A stretch of 18,173 bases of DNA from Endomicrobiia bacterium (GCA_025998475.1 BNVZ01000008.1:1-18173), one strand, 5' to 3'; positions 7,774 through 15,891 are shown, counted from the first letter of the stretch. Program-made: numbers and translations. The notes: generated by a model from the letters alone, not told the origin.

Positions 7774-7823
7774 TTGTAGTATCACTCCTGTTTGGTCTCG
7801 CAAACTACTTATTTGAAAATTTA

Positions 7824-7851
7824 TATATATTCTACAGTCAGTTATGGTCAA
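7824..7851 (-). promoter_or_regulatory. Probable sigma70 promoter of carA
   Basis: On the minus strand TTGACC (7851-7846) is followed after 16 bases by TATATA (7829-7824); shifting two bases gives an 18-base spacer to another TATATA. Transcription would begin about 40 bases before the carA ATG, which rules out the longer carA reading frame and separates carA from the glutamate synthase cluster. Confidence 0.55.
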
Positions 7852-7994
7852 ACCACTCCAGGTTATACTTCTTATACCTACCTTTAACATTTTCATGGCA
7901 GCGACAAGAGAGGCTATGTCTCCTTAAACCATAAGCAAAAAAGCAGCAACTGCAACAACATGATAAAACATATGTCCTTCCAATAGAAGCCATC

Positions 7995-8732
7995 TTAATA
8001 AGTACAATACATATTGGCATAAGGATTTTTGTTACCCGCCGCATACTTTGAAAAAGATTCTATTTTCAAATGACTTAAATCTTTTTTAAAAGTCTTTGCA
8101 TAAAAATCAATATGCGATTGAAGAAATGCAATATCCCCGCCGTTAAGATGAACTTTTACAGCCTCTTTTCCAAATTTATACTCATCCTGATTACCGTTTA
8201 TATAAATAGCTCCGCCGTGTATTCCGGTTCCACAAAATCTTCCGATTATTTCCTCCGATTTTTCAAGATTTAAACCAAGAAGAATAATTGCGCCACCTGC
8301 CATATACTCGCCAAGAAACTCACCGGCTTTACCCCCCACGACAATTATAGGCTTCATGTCTTTATATTCTTTCATATGAATACCAACTCTATAGCCTACA
8401 TTTCCCTCAACATAAACCTCTCCGCCCCTCATAGCATAACCTAAAGTATCGCCACAATTGCCGTGTACTATTATCCTGCCGTAATTCATTGTATTACCTA
8501 CAGCATCCTGACCATTACCAAAAATTTCAAGCTCTGCGCCGTCCATATACGCCGCCATATCATTTCCAGGCGTACCATAAATTTTGACCTTAACTTTATC
8601 AGGCAGCCCTCTGCCTATGTACCTCTGTCCGAAAACATTCTTTAAAACAATATCTTTGTCTGTTCTAGCTACATCGTCTATTAAGCTGTTTAAATCACGA
8701 TAGTAAACATTTAAAGCATCTATAGTCTTCAT
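7995..8732 (-). CDS. Glutamate synthase GXGXG-domain subunit (archaeal-type, GltB3-like)
   Basis: A 245-residue protein equivalent to the C-terminal GXGXG beta-helix domain of the large glutamate synthase subunit, here a separate polypeptide. Repeating glycine-rich turns are visible (IYGTPGNDMAAYMDGAELEI, MRGGEVYVEGNVG, VVGGKAGEFLGEYMAGG, FCGTGIHGGAIYING). In fused GltB this right-handed helix packs against the FMN domain and helps hold the ammonia tunnel. The same domain occurs in formylmethanofuran dehydrogenase FwdC, but the neighbours settle the role. The ATG overlaps the stop of the upstream FAD gene (ATGA, 8732-8729), indicating coupled translation. It is the last gene of the five-gene cluster; carA follows in the same direction with its own promoter. 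Confidence 0.9.
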   Translation of the reverse strand: MKTIDALNVYYRDLNSLIDDVARTDKDIVLKNVFGQRYIGRGLPDKVKVKIYGTPGNDMAAYMDGAELEIFGNGQDAVGNTMNYGRIIVHGNCGDTLGYAMRGGEVYVEGNVGYRVGIHMKEYKDMKPIIVVGGKAGEFLGEYMAGGAIILLGLNLEKSEEIIGRFCGTGIHGGAIYINGNQDEYKFGKEAVKVHLNGGDIAFLQSHIDFYAKTFKKDLSHLKIESFSKYAAGNKNPYANMYCTY

Positions 8733-10000
8733 AGGTCACACCCTTTATGATTCCATATTTTTTTTGTTCTTTCTTCTTTTGGATATACGTTAAGACCAAT
8801 GTCTTTCAATGTTATATCATACTCAAGAGTTGAAAGTTTTGTTCTGTCATTTATAAGAGCCGTATAAATTCCGGCTCTTTGGTTATGATTAATAAGGACA
8901 AAGCCTATCAAGTTATCATTTAAAACATTTAATCTACGAAGTTTATCCTTTGTTGAGTCTGTAACGATATTGCTTGATCCTGAGGCGTTTATGATACCAG
9001 CCGAAATAAGCTGCATTCCAAAAAATGAAATTGCATTCATAGCAAAAGCCGCAGGAGCTTTTGTTTTTGCTCCTACCATATTAAGACCTGCGATCTCGCC
9101 TTGATTTGAGGCATTTGGCCACAAAGCGAGCACCCTGCTCTCACTTAAAAGTAAATCTAAAGACTCAACACAGTCACCTGCCGCATAAATTTCTTGCTCC
9201 GAAGTCTGCATGTATTCGTTAACAACTATTCCTTTTGACGTTTTTATGCCGGCGGCTTTTGCAAGATCTGTATTGGGGCGAACGCCTACCGCGACTATCA
9301 AAATGTCGCATTCGAGAACTCTTCCGTTTGACAGCACAACTTTACTTACGTCTTTTTCGCCTCGAACTTCAGAAATACTCGTCTGGAGTTCGAAATTAAT
9401 ATCATTTTGTTCTATATGGTTTTGTATGATATCAGCGGCAGGCTTATCTAAAACCGACGCCATGACCCTATCTGCCAAATCTATGACCGTTATGCTTTCA
9501 ACCTGCTTTGACAAACCTTCGGCTGCCTTTAGGCCTATAAGCCCTGCTCCTGCAACAACCACTCTCGATTTTTTTGTTATTTTCTCTTTAAGCCTTACGC
9601 TTTCTCTATACGTTAAAAACGTAAAAACATTTTTTTGTTTATTAAAATCTAAATTTTTAATTTGTGGAATAAATGGACTACTACCGGTAGCTATAAGAAG
9701 CTTATCGTATCCTAGTTTTTTATCTCCGTTTACAAGAACTTCCTTTTTTTCTGTATCTATTTTTTTGGCTTCAGTATTTAATAGCACTTCTATGTTTCTA
9801 GATTTATAAAAATCAACGCTTCGATAACACATATTCTTTGGCTCTACTTTACCGTTTAAATAGTAAGAAATTAACGGTCTTCCATAGGCACCAAATTCCT
9901 CATCTGAAATTATCGTTACACTGCCCTTTGTATCATTTGTTCTTATAATATCTGCAGCACTTACTCCTGCTGCGCTGTTGCCTATTATTAAATATCTCAT
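8729..10000 (-). CDS. FAD/NAD(P)-dependent oxidoreductase of the glutamate synthase cluster
   Basis: A 423-residue pyridine-nucleotide-disulfide-type flavoprotein. The N-terminal FAD-binding motif is IIGNSAAGVSAA, the NAD(P)-binding motif VVAGAGLIGLKAAEGL lies near residues 145-160, and the second FAD motif is IYAAGDCVE. It resembles NADH oxidase/rubredoxin reductase enzymes, but the redox-active Cys of NADH oxidases and CoA-disulfide reductases is absent from the expected N-terminal region (AYGRPLISYYLNG), so it should not reduce disulfides or peroxide that way. In context it most likely passes electrons from NAD(P)H through the neighbouring ferredoxin to the synthase, the job of GltD in other bacteria. 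It overlaps both neighbours by 4 bp and has GGAGG before the ATG. Electron donor specificity cannot be read here. Confidence 0.88.
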   Translation of the reverse strand: MRYLIIGNSAAGVSAADIIRTNDTKGSVTIISDEEFGAYGRPLISYYLNGKVEPKNMCYRSVDFYKSRNIEVLLNTEAKKIDTEKKEVLVNGDKKLGYDKLLIATGSSPFIPQIKNLDFNKQKNVFTFLTYRESVRLKEKITKKSRVVVAGAGLIGLKAAEGLSKQVESITVIDLADRVMASVLDKPAADIIQNHIEQNDINFELQTSISEVRGEKDVSKVVLSNGRVLECDILIVAVGVRPNTDLAKAAGIKTSKGIVVNEYMQTSEQEIYAAGDCVESLDLLLSESRVLALWPNASNQGEIAGLNMVGAKTKAPAAFAMNAISFFGMQLISAGIINASGSSNIVTDSTKDKLRRLNVLNDNLIGFVLINHNQRAGIYTALINDRTKLSTLEYDITLKDIGLNVYPKEERTKKIWNHKGCDL

Positions 10001-10458
10001 TTCAATGCCTCCGCACCATCTTCATCAAGAAGCTTTATTGCATCGTTAGGACAGTTTTCAACACAAAGGGATGCACCATAATCGATACACAAATCACATT
10101 TTGAAATGGCCTTTCCATCGTTACTCTTTTTGATTGCGCCAAAAGAGCAAACCAAAACACACGACAGACAGCTTACACATTTTTCTTTGTCATTACGAAC
10201 TAGTCCTTTTTCATCTTTATACATTGCTCCGGATATGCAAGCTTTTACACACTTTGGACTCTTGCAGTGACGGCACTGCAACGCAAAATACGAAACGGTT
10301 CCTTGCTGCAGAATCTCTTCAATAACTATAGCAGAAGTTATATCTTCCTGTTTGTGGGCTTTTATTACATCCTTGGATTTTGAGTGAGATGTTCTACAGT
10401 AAACCTCGCACAGCCCACACCCCAAGCATTTGCTTTCGAACGCATAAATTTTTTTCAT
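9997..10458 (-). CDS. Four-cluster [4Fe-4S] ferredoxin-type electron transfer protein
   Basis: A 153-residue protein with sixteen Cys in four sets: 11/14/17/21, 62/65/70/74, 94/97/100/104 and 121/124/132/136. Pairing as in the HycB/DmsB/NrfC class predicts four [4Fe-4S] clusters. No signal peptide or Tat motif is seen, so it acts in the cytoplasm. Lying between the FMN/Fe-S synthase gene and the FAD reductase gene and overlapping the latter by 4 bp, it is the likely electron wire between these two subunits. AGAGGAAG precedes the ATG at 10458. The 143-base gap to the upstream gltB2-like gene is the only non-overlapping junction in the cluster. Confidence 0.92.
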   Translation of the reverse strand: MKKIYAFESKCLGCGLCEVYCRTSHSKSKDVIKAHKQEDITSAIVIEEILQQGTVSYFALQCRHCKSPKCVKACISGAMYKDEKGLVRNDKEKCVSCLSCVLVCSFGAIKKSNDGKAISKCDLCIDYGASLCVENCPNDAIKLLDEDGAEALK

Positions 10459-10513
10459 ATCTTCCTCTCATGTACATCATTCTCAAAAATCTCGAGAATC
10501 CACTTTATTTTTA

Positions 10514-10537
10514 AAGGTAGCAACATAACCCTACCTT
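10514..10537 (-). promoter_or_regulatory. Intercistronic hairpin in the glutamate synthase cluster
   Basis: AAGGTAG and CTACCTT form a 7-bp stem with a 10-base loop in the gap between the FMN subunit and ferredoxin genes. A second 6-bp stem (ATTCTC/GAGAAT) lies just downstream, about 10480-10500. They could mark RNA processing or partial termination that sets subunit ratios. There is no long U-run, and the function is inferred only from position. Confidence 0.3.
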
Positions 10538-10601
10538 CGCAATGTCGTTGCATCGCTAAAATCACAAAGTTTGAAGATGACAGACAAAAACGACAACACA
10601 T

Positions 10602-12107
10602 CTATTCGCCTGCATATTTTATGCCAAGTATCTCTAATTCTTTTTCGTTCAAATCAACCCCCCTAAGCATGAGTCTGTTTCCTCTCAGACTGTCAATGGC
10701 ATTGATTCCCATCCCGCCAAGCATTTCCTTAATTTCGTGGCTCCACGCGGATATCAAATTTACAAGCCTTCTGTGCATAATATCCGGATTTAACCTTTTT
10801 ACAAGTTCAGGTTCTTGAGTTGCTATACCCCAATTGCATTTTCCGGTTGAACACGAATGACACATATGGCAACCCATAGCTATAACAGCGGCAGAACCTA
10901 TATAAACGGCATCTGCGCCTAATGCAACAGCTTTAACTATATCAGCACTGTTTCGAATACTTCCAGCGATGATAAGAGAAACTTGATTCCTTACGCCTTC
11001 CTCTCTCAATCTTTGATCTATAGCAGCTAATGCGAGTTCTATAGGAATCCCTACATTATCTCTCACCCTTGTAGGCGCTGCGCCCGTTCCCCCGCGAAAA
11101 CCGTCAACAACAATAGCGTCGGCACCAGCCCTTACTATTCCAGAGGCTATGGCAGCCGTATTATGAACAGCAGCAATTTTTACAAGAACAGGTTTTTTAT
11201 AGTCTGTAACTTCTTTTAACGAAAATATAAGCTGTCTTAAGTCTTCTATCGAATAAATATCGTGATGAGGAGCCGGGGAAATCGCGTCTGAACCTATAGG
11301 AATCATTCTTGTGGCAGAAACATCTGCGCCGACCTTTCTGCCAGGTAAATGCCCTCCAATACCCGGTTTAGCACCCTGCCCTATTTTAATTTCAATGGCA
11401 GCTCCGACGTTTAGATACTCTTTGTGAACACCAAAGCGTCCCGAAGCAACCTGAACGATTGTATTTTTACCATACTTATAAAAATCTTTATTTAGACCGC
11501 CTTCTCCTGTGTTATAACAAATCCCAAGTTCTGTGGCGGATCTTGCAAGAGACTCGTGAGCATTTCTTGAGATTGAACCATAACTCATTGCAGAAAACAT
11601 TATAGGAACACTGAGTTCAATCTGAGGAGGCATTCTTGTCACAAGTTCGCCCTTAGCATCAAATTCAAGTTTGTCAGGTTTTCTTCCTATCATAACCTTT
11701 GTTTCCATGGGCTCGCGTAAAGGATCTATCGATGGATTGGTAACCTGGCTTGCGTTAATCAGCATTTTATCCCAATAAATAGGAAAAGGTTTTGGATTTC
11801 CCATGCTGGAGAGCAAAATTCCACCCGTTTGAGCCTGCTTATAAATTTCTTTGATCGCAGCCCCTGTCCAGTTTGCATTTTCTCTAAACTCAAGAGGATA
11901 TTTTTTTATTATCAAAGCCCTTGTAGGGCATAAAGAAACGCATCTATGACAGTTGACGCATTTACTATCATCAGAACTTATAGTCTCATCTTCTGCATCG
12001 TATGAATGCACGTTATTAGCGCACTGCTTTACACATACCTGACACAAAATACATTTCCCTTCATTTCTTATTATTTCAAACGCAGGAGTACTAAGGTTTA
12101 AGCTCAT
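10602..12107 (-). CDS. Glutamate synthase FMN/Fe-S subunit (archaeal-type, GltB2-like)
   Basis: A 501-residue subunit that carries out the synthase half-reaction, 2-oxoglutarate + NH3 to glutamate, on FMN. The N-terminal 60 residues form a two-cluster ferredoxin domain (Cys 19/22/25/29 and 50/53/56/60), an addition absent from classical GltB. The TIM barrel then shows IKIGQGAKPGIGG, SPAPHHDIYSIEDL, DGFRGGTGAAP and GADAVYIG. The CHMCHSCSTGKCNWGIATQ segment supplies the [3Fe-4S] or related cluster ligands near FMN. AAGGGG precedes the ATG, which overlaps the stop of the glutaminase gene by 4 bp. This stand-alone form with a fused ferredoxin is known from archaea, Thermotoga and some anaerobes. 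Confidence 0.95.
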   Translation of the reverse strand: MSLNLSTPAFEIIRNEGKCILCQVCVKQCANNVHSYDAEDETISSDDSKCVNCHRCVSLCPTRALIIKKYPLEFRENANWTGAAIKEIYKQAQTGGILLSSMGNPKPFPIYWDKMLINASQVTNPSIDPLREPMETKVMIGRKPDKLEFDAKGELVTRMPPQIELSVPIMFSAMSYGSISRNAHESLARSATELGICYNTGEGGLNKDFYKYGKNTIVQVASGRFGVHKEYLNVGAAIEIKIGQGAKPGIGGHLPGRKVGADVSATRMIPIGSDAISPAPHHDIYSIEDLRQLIFSLKEVTDYKKPVLVKIAAVHNTAAIASGIVRAGADAIVVDGFRGGTGAAPTRVRDNVGIPIELALAAIDQRLREEGVRNQVSLIIAGSIRNSADIVKAVALGADAVYIGSAAVIAMGCHMCHSCSTGKCNWGIATQEPELVKRLNPDIMHRRLVNLISAWSHEIKEMLGGMGINAIDSLRGNRLMLRGVDLNEKELEILGIKYAGE

Positions 12108-13195
12108 TCTTGTTCCCCTTCAAGTAAAGCGATAACCGGCTCTCCGCCCTTTGGAGACCACACTCTATCCGGATTATCGCATATTATTCTTATTGCGCTT
12201 TCTTCGCTTGCAACGTAAGTTCTGTCGCCTTTTTCAGCAGCGATTAAAGAACGAAGCTTAATTCTATCGTTTAGCGCTATCATTCCCTTTTCATATCCTA
12301 AAATTATCGAGAACGGACCGTTAACCAATGCACTTGCATAAACCGACCTCATGCTTTTTAATTCGTGTTGCAGTTCTTTACTTTCTCTTTCTATATCATC
12401 CCAAAAAGGAGCGGCAACTATTTTTATTACTTTTTCCATAGGGATATTGTGCTTTCTTACAAGCATGTCAAAAAGATATGTTATTACTTCGGTATCAGTC
12501 TGAAGAGTGCACTTGTATCCGTACATTTCCACAAATCTTCTATTGGCATCGTAAGAAGATATTTCACCGTTATGCACTACAGACCAGTTAAGCATTGTGA
12601 AAGGATGAGCCCCACCCCACCACCCGGGCGTATTTGTAGGAAATCTCCCATGGGCCGTCCACATATGAGCTTCGTATGTGTCAAGCATAAAAAATTTGCC
12701 GATATCTTCAGGATATCCTACACCTTTAAATGCTCCCATATTTTTCCCGCTGGAAAAAATATAGGCACCTTCATATTCTGTATTTATTTTAATTACGCAT
12801 CTTGACGTGAACTCAGCTTCGTCTATAAAATCTTCTTTTACCATGTAGGTTCTAGGATGGACAAAATAACGCCATATTAAAGGTTTGTTTGTAACGCCAG
12901 GAACAGGTCGCGTTGGAATATTTCCGGCACTTTCGATATCGAAATGTTTTGCAATAAAATCCTCAGTTTGTGTTTTAACGCTTAAATTGTCATAAAATAT
13001 GTGAAGTGCATAAAAGTCTTTATACTGTGGGTAAATACCGTAAGCCGCAAAACCACCTCCAAGCCCATTTGAGCGATCATGCATTAAAGCAATAGAATTG
13101 ATAATCTCTTCACCACTAAATCTTACGCCTCTCTTATTTATAACACCACTTATGGCACATCCTGACGGAATTCTTAATTCTCCTTCTTTTAGCAT
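12104..13195 (-). CDS. Glutamate synthase glutaminase subunit (class II amidotransferase, GltB1-like)
   Basis: A 363-residue Ntn-type glutamine amidotransferase that releases ammonia from glutamine for the FMN subunit. A twelve-residue leader (ending R-I-P-S-G) precedes the probable nucleophile Cys13 in SGCAISG; in the family this leader is removed so that Cys becomes N-terminal. Other class II features are AHGRFPTNT, which binds glutamine, WSVVHNGEISSY with the oxyanion-hole Asn-Gly, and LQTDTEVITYL. AGGAG lies six bases before the ATG. It is first in the cluster, with a TATAAT box 29-34 bases upstream, and overlaps the next gene by 4 bp. Confidence 0.93.
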   Translation of the reverse strand: MLKEGELRIPSGCAISGVINKRGVRFSGEEIINSIALMHDRSNGLGGGFAAYGIYPQYKDFYALHIFYDNLSVKTQTEDFIAKHFDIESAGNIPTRPVPGVTNKPLIWRYFVHPRTYMVKEDFIDEAEFTSRCVIKINTEYEGAYIFSSGKNMGAFKGVGYPEDIGKFFMLDTYEAHMWTAHGRFPTNTPGWWGGAHPFTMLNWSVVHNGEISSYDANRRFVEMYGYKCTLQTDTEVITYLFDMLVRKHNIPMEKVIKIVAAPFWDDIERESKELQHELKSMRSVYASALVNGPFSIILGYEKGMIALNDRIKLRSLIAAEKGDRTYVASEESAIRIICDNPDRVWSPKGGEPVIALLEGEQE

Positions 13196-13223
13196 TTAAT
13201 TCCTCCACACATATAAACACCGC

Positions 13224-13229
13224 ATTATA
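13224..13229 (-). promoter_or_regulatory. Possible -10 box for the glutamate synthase cluster
   Basis: On the minus strand TATAAT (13229-13224) lies where transcription would start about 20 bases before the glutaminase ATG. No good -35 is present at the right distance. It is preceded by TGACCAAC; a similar TGACCAATAATG occurs ahead of the gene starting at 17330, which could be coincidence or a shared activator-type element. Confidence 0.3.
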
Positions 13230-13328
13230 GTTGGTCACACGCCACGACAGACGCATGAAAAGTATTTTACTGTAAGGAGTTAATCTCATCTCGCCAGCCA
13301 AAATAGGCAAAGTTTTCAACGAGTCTAC

Positions 13329-13478
13329 TTAGCCAGAACAATTACATCTCACATCAGTCACAAGAACAGCGCTTTTCGTTAATTGAGCGGCAGCAAGCAC
13401 AGAAGCAACTATTACGACGACAATTGACAAAGCATGCACCCTTCGTACATACGTCCGATGTAACATTACTACTACCAT
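13329..13478 (-). other. Intergenic stretch 13196-13577 with a small hydrophobic open frame
   Basis: The 382 bases between the glutaminase gene and rplT hold no confident gene. A 49-codon frame (13478-13329) begins with ATG and reads like a leader or membrane segment (ALSIVVVIVASVLAAAQLTK) ending R-C-N-C-S-G. Another frame over the same bases is rich in Cys (CFVNC, SCFCACC, RCSC). There is no ribosome binding site before the ATG. I take it as probable relic of a secreted-protein gene. Confidence 0.2.
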
Positions 13479-13577
13479 GTTCCGTGGATTCTACAGAAAA
13501 AAATATGATATGTCAAATTTCTCCGTATTTTTATCAAACAAAAAAACACCGAAAGTTCTCATTTCATTTATTTTTTA

Positions 13578-13925
13578 TTACGCTACTTTTGCAACTTCAA
13601 CTAACTGTCCAAACGTTACATTGTCGTTTACGGCAATTTCTGCAAGCATTTTTCTGTCTATTGCAATATTAGCTTTTTTGAGACCAGCAATAAACTTGTT
13701 ATACGAAATATCTCTTTCTCTTACAGCAGCATTTAAGCGAACTATCCAAAGAGTTCTAAAATTTGCTTTATTATCTTTTCTTCCCGTATATGCATAATTA
13801 AGAGACCTTTCTACCTGTTGAATAACCATTCTCCAACGATTTTTTTTTGTCGCATAAGATCCTTTTGCAAGTCTAAATATTTTTTTCTTTCTTTGTCTTG
13901 TATATACAACGCTTTTCGTACGCAT
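13578..13925 (-). CDS. rplT: Large ribosomal subunit protein bL20
   Basis: A 115-residue basic protein, typical of L20. It binds 23S rRNA early in 50S assembly and in many bacteria represses its own infC-rpmI-rplT mRNA. The N-terminal RNA-binding tail (QRKKKIFRLAKG) and the globular domain (RTLWIVRLNAA, ISYNKFIAGL) are clear. The start is the ATG at 13925, with AAGGAG seven bases upstream and the M-R-T-K-S family N-terminus; a longer open frame to 13982 lacks a ribosome binding site. It is separated from rpmI by 986 bases holding a decayed gene, whereas the two are normally adjacent. No clear terminator follows it. Confidence 0.97.
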   Translation of the reverse strand: MRTKSVVYTRQRKKKIFRLAKGSYATKKNRWRMVIQQVERSLNYAYTGRKDNKANFRTLWIVRLNAAVRERDISYNKFIAGLKKANIAIDRKMLAEIAVNDNVTFGQLVEVAKVA

Positions 13926-14229
13926 CTTAAATCTCCTTGATTGTGTAATAACAACTTGGATTTGCCTAAAAACTCCTATCAAGTCGCTGCCAATATTACT
14001 CTATTTCTGTTTAAGTATCCACAGACAAAACCGCAAAATGTATCAAAACACAAAAAACCAAAAATCATCACGGTAAAACATCAAAAAAACTTCTGATTCC
14101 ACAAACAACTACAGACTGACACTAAAGGAAAATACCCAAATCATCTTGGCTCCTTATGAGATCTTTAATTCCACTCTGCTGCCTAGAGCTTTAAGTTCAC
14201 CCTCATCACAGACGACTTATGCACAAAAA

Positions 14230-14823
14230 TTACTCATACATTTCTTTTTCACCTCCTGTATAGCACTGCCTCACACCAGCAAAATTCCCTTCGTTAGAAA
14301 GTTCCTCGCAAACCTTGCAAATCTCTTTGTAGTTGCCGCCGGCAATCACTATCTCATTGATTTTATTGGCCAAACCAATCATCTCTTGAGTGTATTTCAC
14401 GTTCTCATCCAACCTTTTAACGTTAGGTTTCTTCTTCAAAACAGACTCATCAAGATCTACAATTTTCCCCCAAGCCACAAGAGTTTCCTTTGCAAGTTTT
14501 AAAGCAGTTTCCCAAGCATCATGCCCCAATCCCAATGCTCTTGTTTCCTATTAATACGATTGGTATAAACTTGAACATAACAATAACCACTAGAAACTTC
14601 ATGAGCTTGCCTGCAAGCCTCAACAGCCTTAGCAAAAGCTTCTCGATACTGTTTATATCCAAACCCTTCCACCCTTTAATAGCCCTTTTCTTTTCCTCAG
14701 CATTTTGCGCAGGAGTTTCTCTATTTACAACATCATCTTTGTTTTTTTATCAGGACAATTCTTGTAAGAACTTAAGGCAAGACTAAATAAAACAATTGCA
14801 ATCAATACTTTTTTTGTTTTCAT
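14230..14823 (-). pseudogene. Frameshifted exported protein, inserted between rpmI and rplT
   Basis: The ATG at 14823 follows GGAGG and opens a signal peptide (MKTKKVLIAIVLFSLALSS). The protein then needs three -1 corrections to read through to the stop at 14230: at an A7 run (14742-14748 on the plus strand as T7), in the G-rich stretch 14663-14674, and at the G4 run 14524-14527. The restored sequence has about 200 residues, with AFAKAVEACRQAHEVSSGYC, a WDWGHDAWETALKLAKETL helix, and CKVCEELSNEGN near the end. The paired Cys suggest a folded periplasmic or secreted protein. I recognise no family. All three lesions look like loss of one base in a homopolymer. It breaks the usual rpmI-rplT linkage and has its own ribosome binding site. 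Confidence 0.7.
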
Positions 14824-14881
14824 AACTTCCTCCGTTATCTTTAGTTATTGACATCTAATTCTTGGGTCTGTCTAATTGTGA

Positions 14882-14897
14882 GTCTTAGCACTAAGAC
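14882..14897 (-). promoter_or_regulatory. Short hairpin downstream of rpmI
   Basis: GTCTTA and TAAGAC form a 6-bp stem with a GCAC loop, 15 bases after the rpmI stop codon on the minus strand. There is no U-run, so it may be a processing or stability element rather than a terminator. Confidence 0.25.
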
Positions 14898-14911
14898 AGG
14901 GCAATGCCGTG

Positions 14912-15112
14912 TTAAAAGCTGTATGGCATTACTTTTTTCATAGTCTGCATATCAACATCTGCGACTATGAGGGCTTTCCTTGATTTTCTGTTTTGATTAC
15001 CTGAATCACCCGTCATAAGATGTCTCTGTCCGGGTTTTTTGTACTTAACTTTTCCCGTCCCTGTAACTCTAAAACGTTTTTTTGCGCCACTGTGCGTCTT
15101 CATTTTAGGCAT
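14912..15112 (-). CDS. rpmI: Large ribosomal subunit protein bL35
   Basis: A 66-residue basic protein matching L35: M-P-K-M-K-T-H-S-G-A-K-K-R-F at the start and the RHLMTGDSGNQNRKSRKA segment. The ATG at 15112 is the family start; the earlier in-frame Met at 15127 lies in the ribosome-binding region (GGGAG). It is the middle gene of infC-rpmI-rplT, 60 bases after infC, and would share its promoter. Confidence 0.96.
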   Translation of the reverse strand: MPKMKTHSGAKKRFRVTGTGKVKYKKPGQRHLMTGDSGNQNRKSRKALIVADVDMQTMKKVMPYSF

Positions 15113-15172
15113 TTTCCCAACTCCCATTAATTACAACAAATACGAAACAATCTGTTATAAATATTATTTATT

Positions 15173-15757
15173 TTATTTTCTTTTTGGAACTAGCGTCAAA
15201 AATACTCTGGTGCCCATTGAATAAATTCTCCCTTCCGGCTCTGCTATGTCAACCAAAGCATCTTTTATTTTATCCACAACTTTAATTCCTAAATATTTAT
15301 GCCGCATTTCTCTTCCAGAAAACATTGCAGTAAGCTGCACCTTATTTCCGCTGTCGATAAATTCTCTGGCATGCCTAATCTTGACTTCTAAATCATGCTC
15401 ACCAATACGAGGTTTTATCCTAACTTCTTTTGTATGAGAAATTTTTTGCTTTTTTTTTGCCTCTTTTTCCTTCTTGTCTATTTCATACTTAAACCTAGAG
15501 AAATTAATTATTTTACACACAGGAGGACTTGCCTGTGGAGAAATTTCAACTAGATCTAGCTTCTCCGCACTCGCTCTCGCTAAAGCGTCGGCAATTTTTA
15601 CTATGCCTACCATTGTACCACCGGAATCTACGAGTCTAACCTCAGGCACTCTAACAAATTGGTTTATACGAAATTTTTTGTTTTCGACAACTCCCTCCCT
15701 CTTGACAGTCAGAATTTTGCTTCTGCCAATTTCTAAATAAAAAATCGGAGTAGACAT
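15173..15757 (-). CDS. infC: Translation initiation factor IF-3
   Basis: IF-3 keeps the 30S subunit free and checks start-codon pairing. The N-domain (RINQFVRVPEVRLVDSGGTMVGIV, DLVEISPQASPPVCKI), the lysine-rich linker and the C-domain (KEVRIKPRIGEHDLEVKI, FSGREM, LTLVPKRK) are all present. The start is uncertain. From the ATG at 15757 the protein has 194 residues, with an N-terminal extension of about 20 over most homologues and only a weak binding site. A very strong GGGAGGGAG lies at 15691-15702, just before the residues where IF-3 usually begins, but only GTT and GTC are in frame there. Rare start codons are a known self-regulation device of infC (AUU in E. coli). An ATG farther upstream (15787) is less likely. 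Confidence 0.95.
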   Translation of the reverse strand: MSTPIFYLEIGRSKILTVKREGVVENKKFRINQFVRVPEVRLVDSGGTMVGIVKIADALARASAEKLDLVEISPQASPPVCKIINFSRFKYEIDKKEKEAKKKQKISHTKEVRIKPRIGEHDLEVKIRHAREFIDSGNKVQLTAMFSGREMRHKYLGIKVVDKIKDALVDIAEPEGRIYSMGTRVFLTLVPKRK

Positions 15758-15891
15758 AAAATCCGCCCTGCAAACATAATAACACAAAAACTCTTTCTTT
15801 TACACTATACTCTTAGCCTTTTTCCTCAAGTTGCATATAAGCGATGGGCAAAGGTAAGACGGGACAGCCACTTTCCTACTAACCTTCGTTG

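Noticed and set aside
7774..7896. Longer carA reading frame starting at 7896
   Set aside because: It lies upstream of the best promoter, has no family similarity in the extra 41 residues, and the ATG at 7773 has a ribosome binding site.
9210..9809. Plus-strand open frame of 199 codons
   Set aside because: It is antisense to the intact FAD oxidoreductase gene; composition and context show it to be a shadow.
14146..14502. Plus-strand open frame of 118 codons
   Set aside because: It is opposite the decayed minus-strand gene, which has a signal peptide, a ribosome binding site and restorable coding sense.
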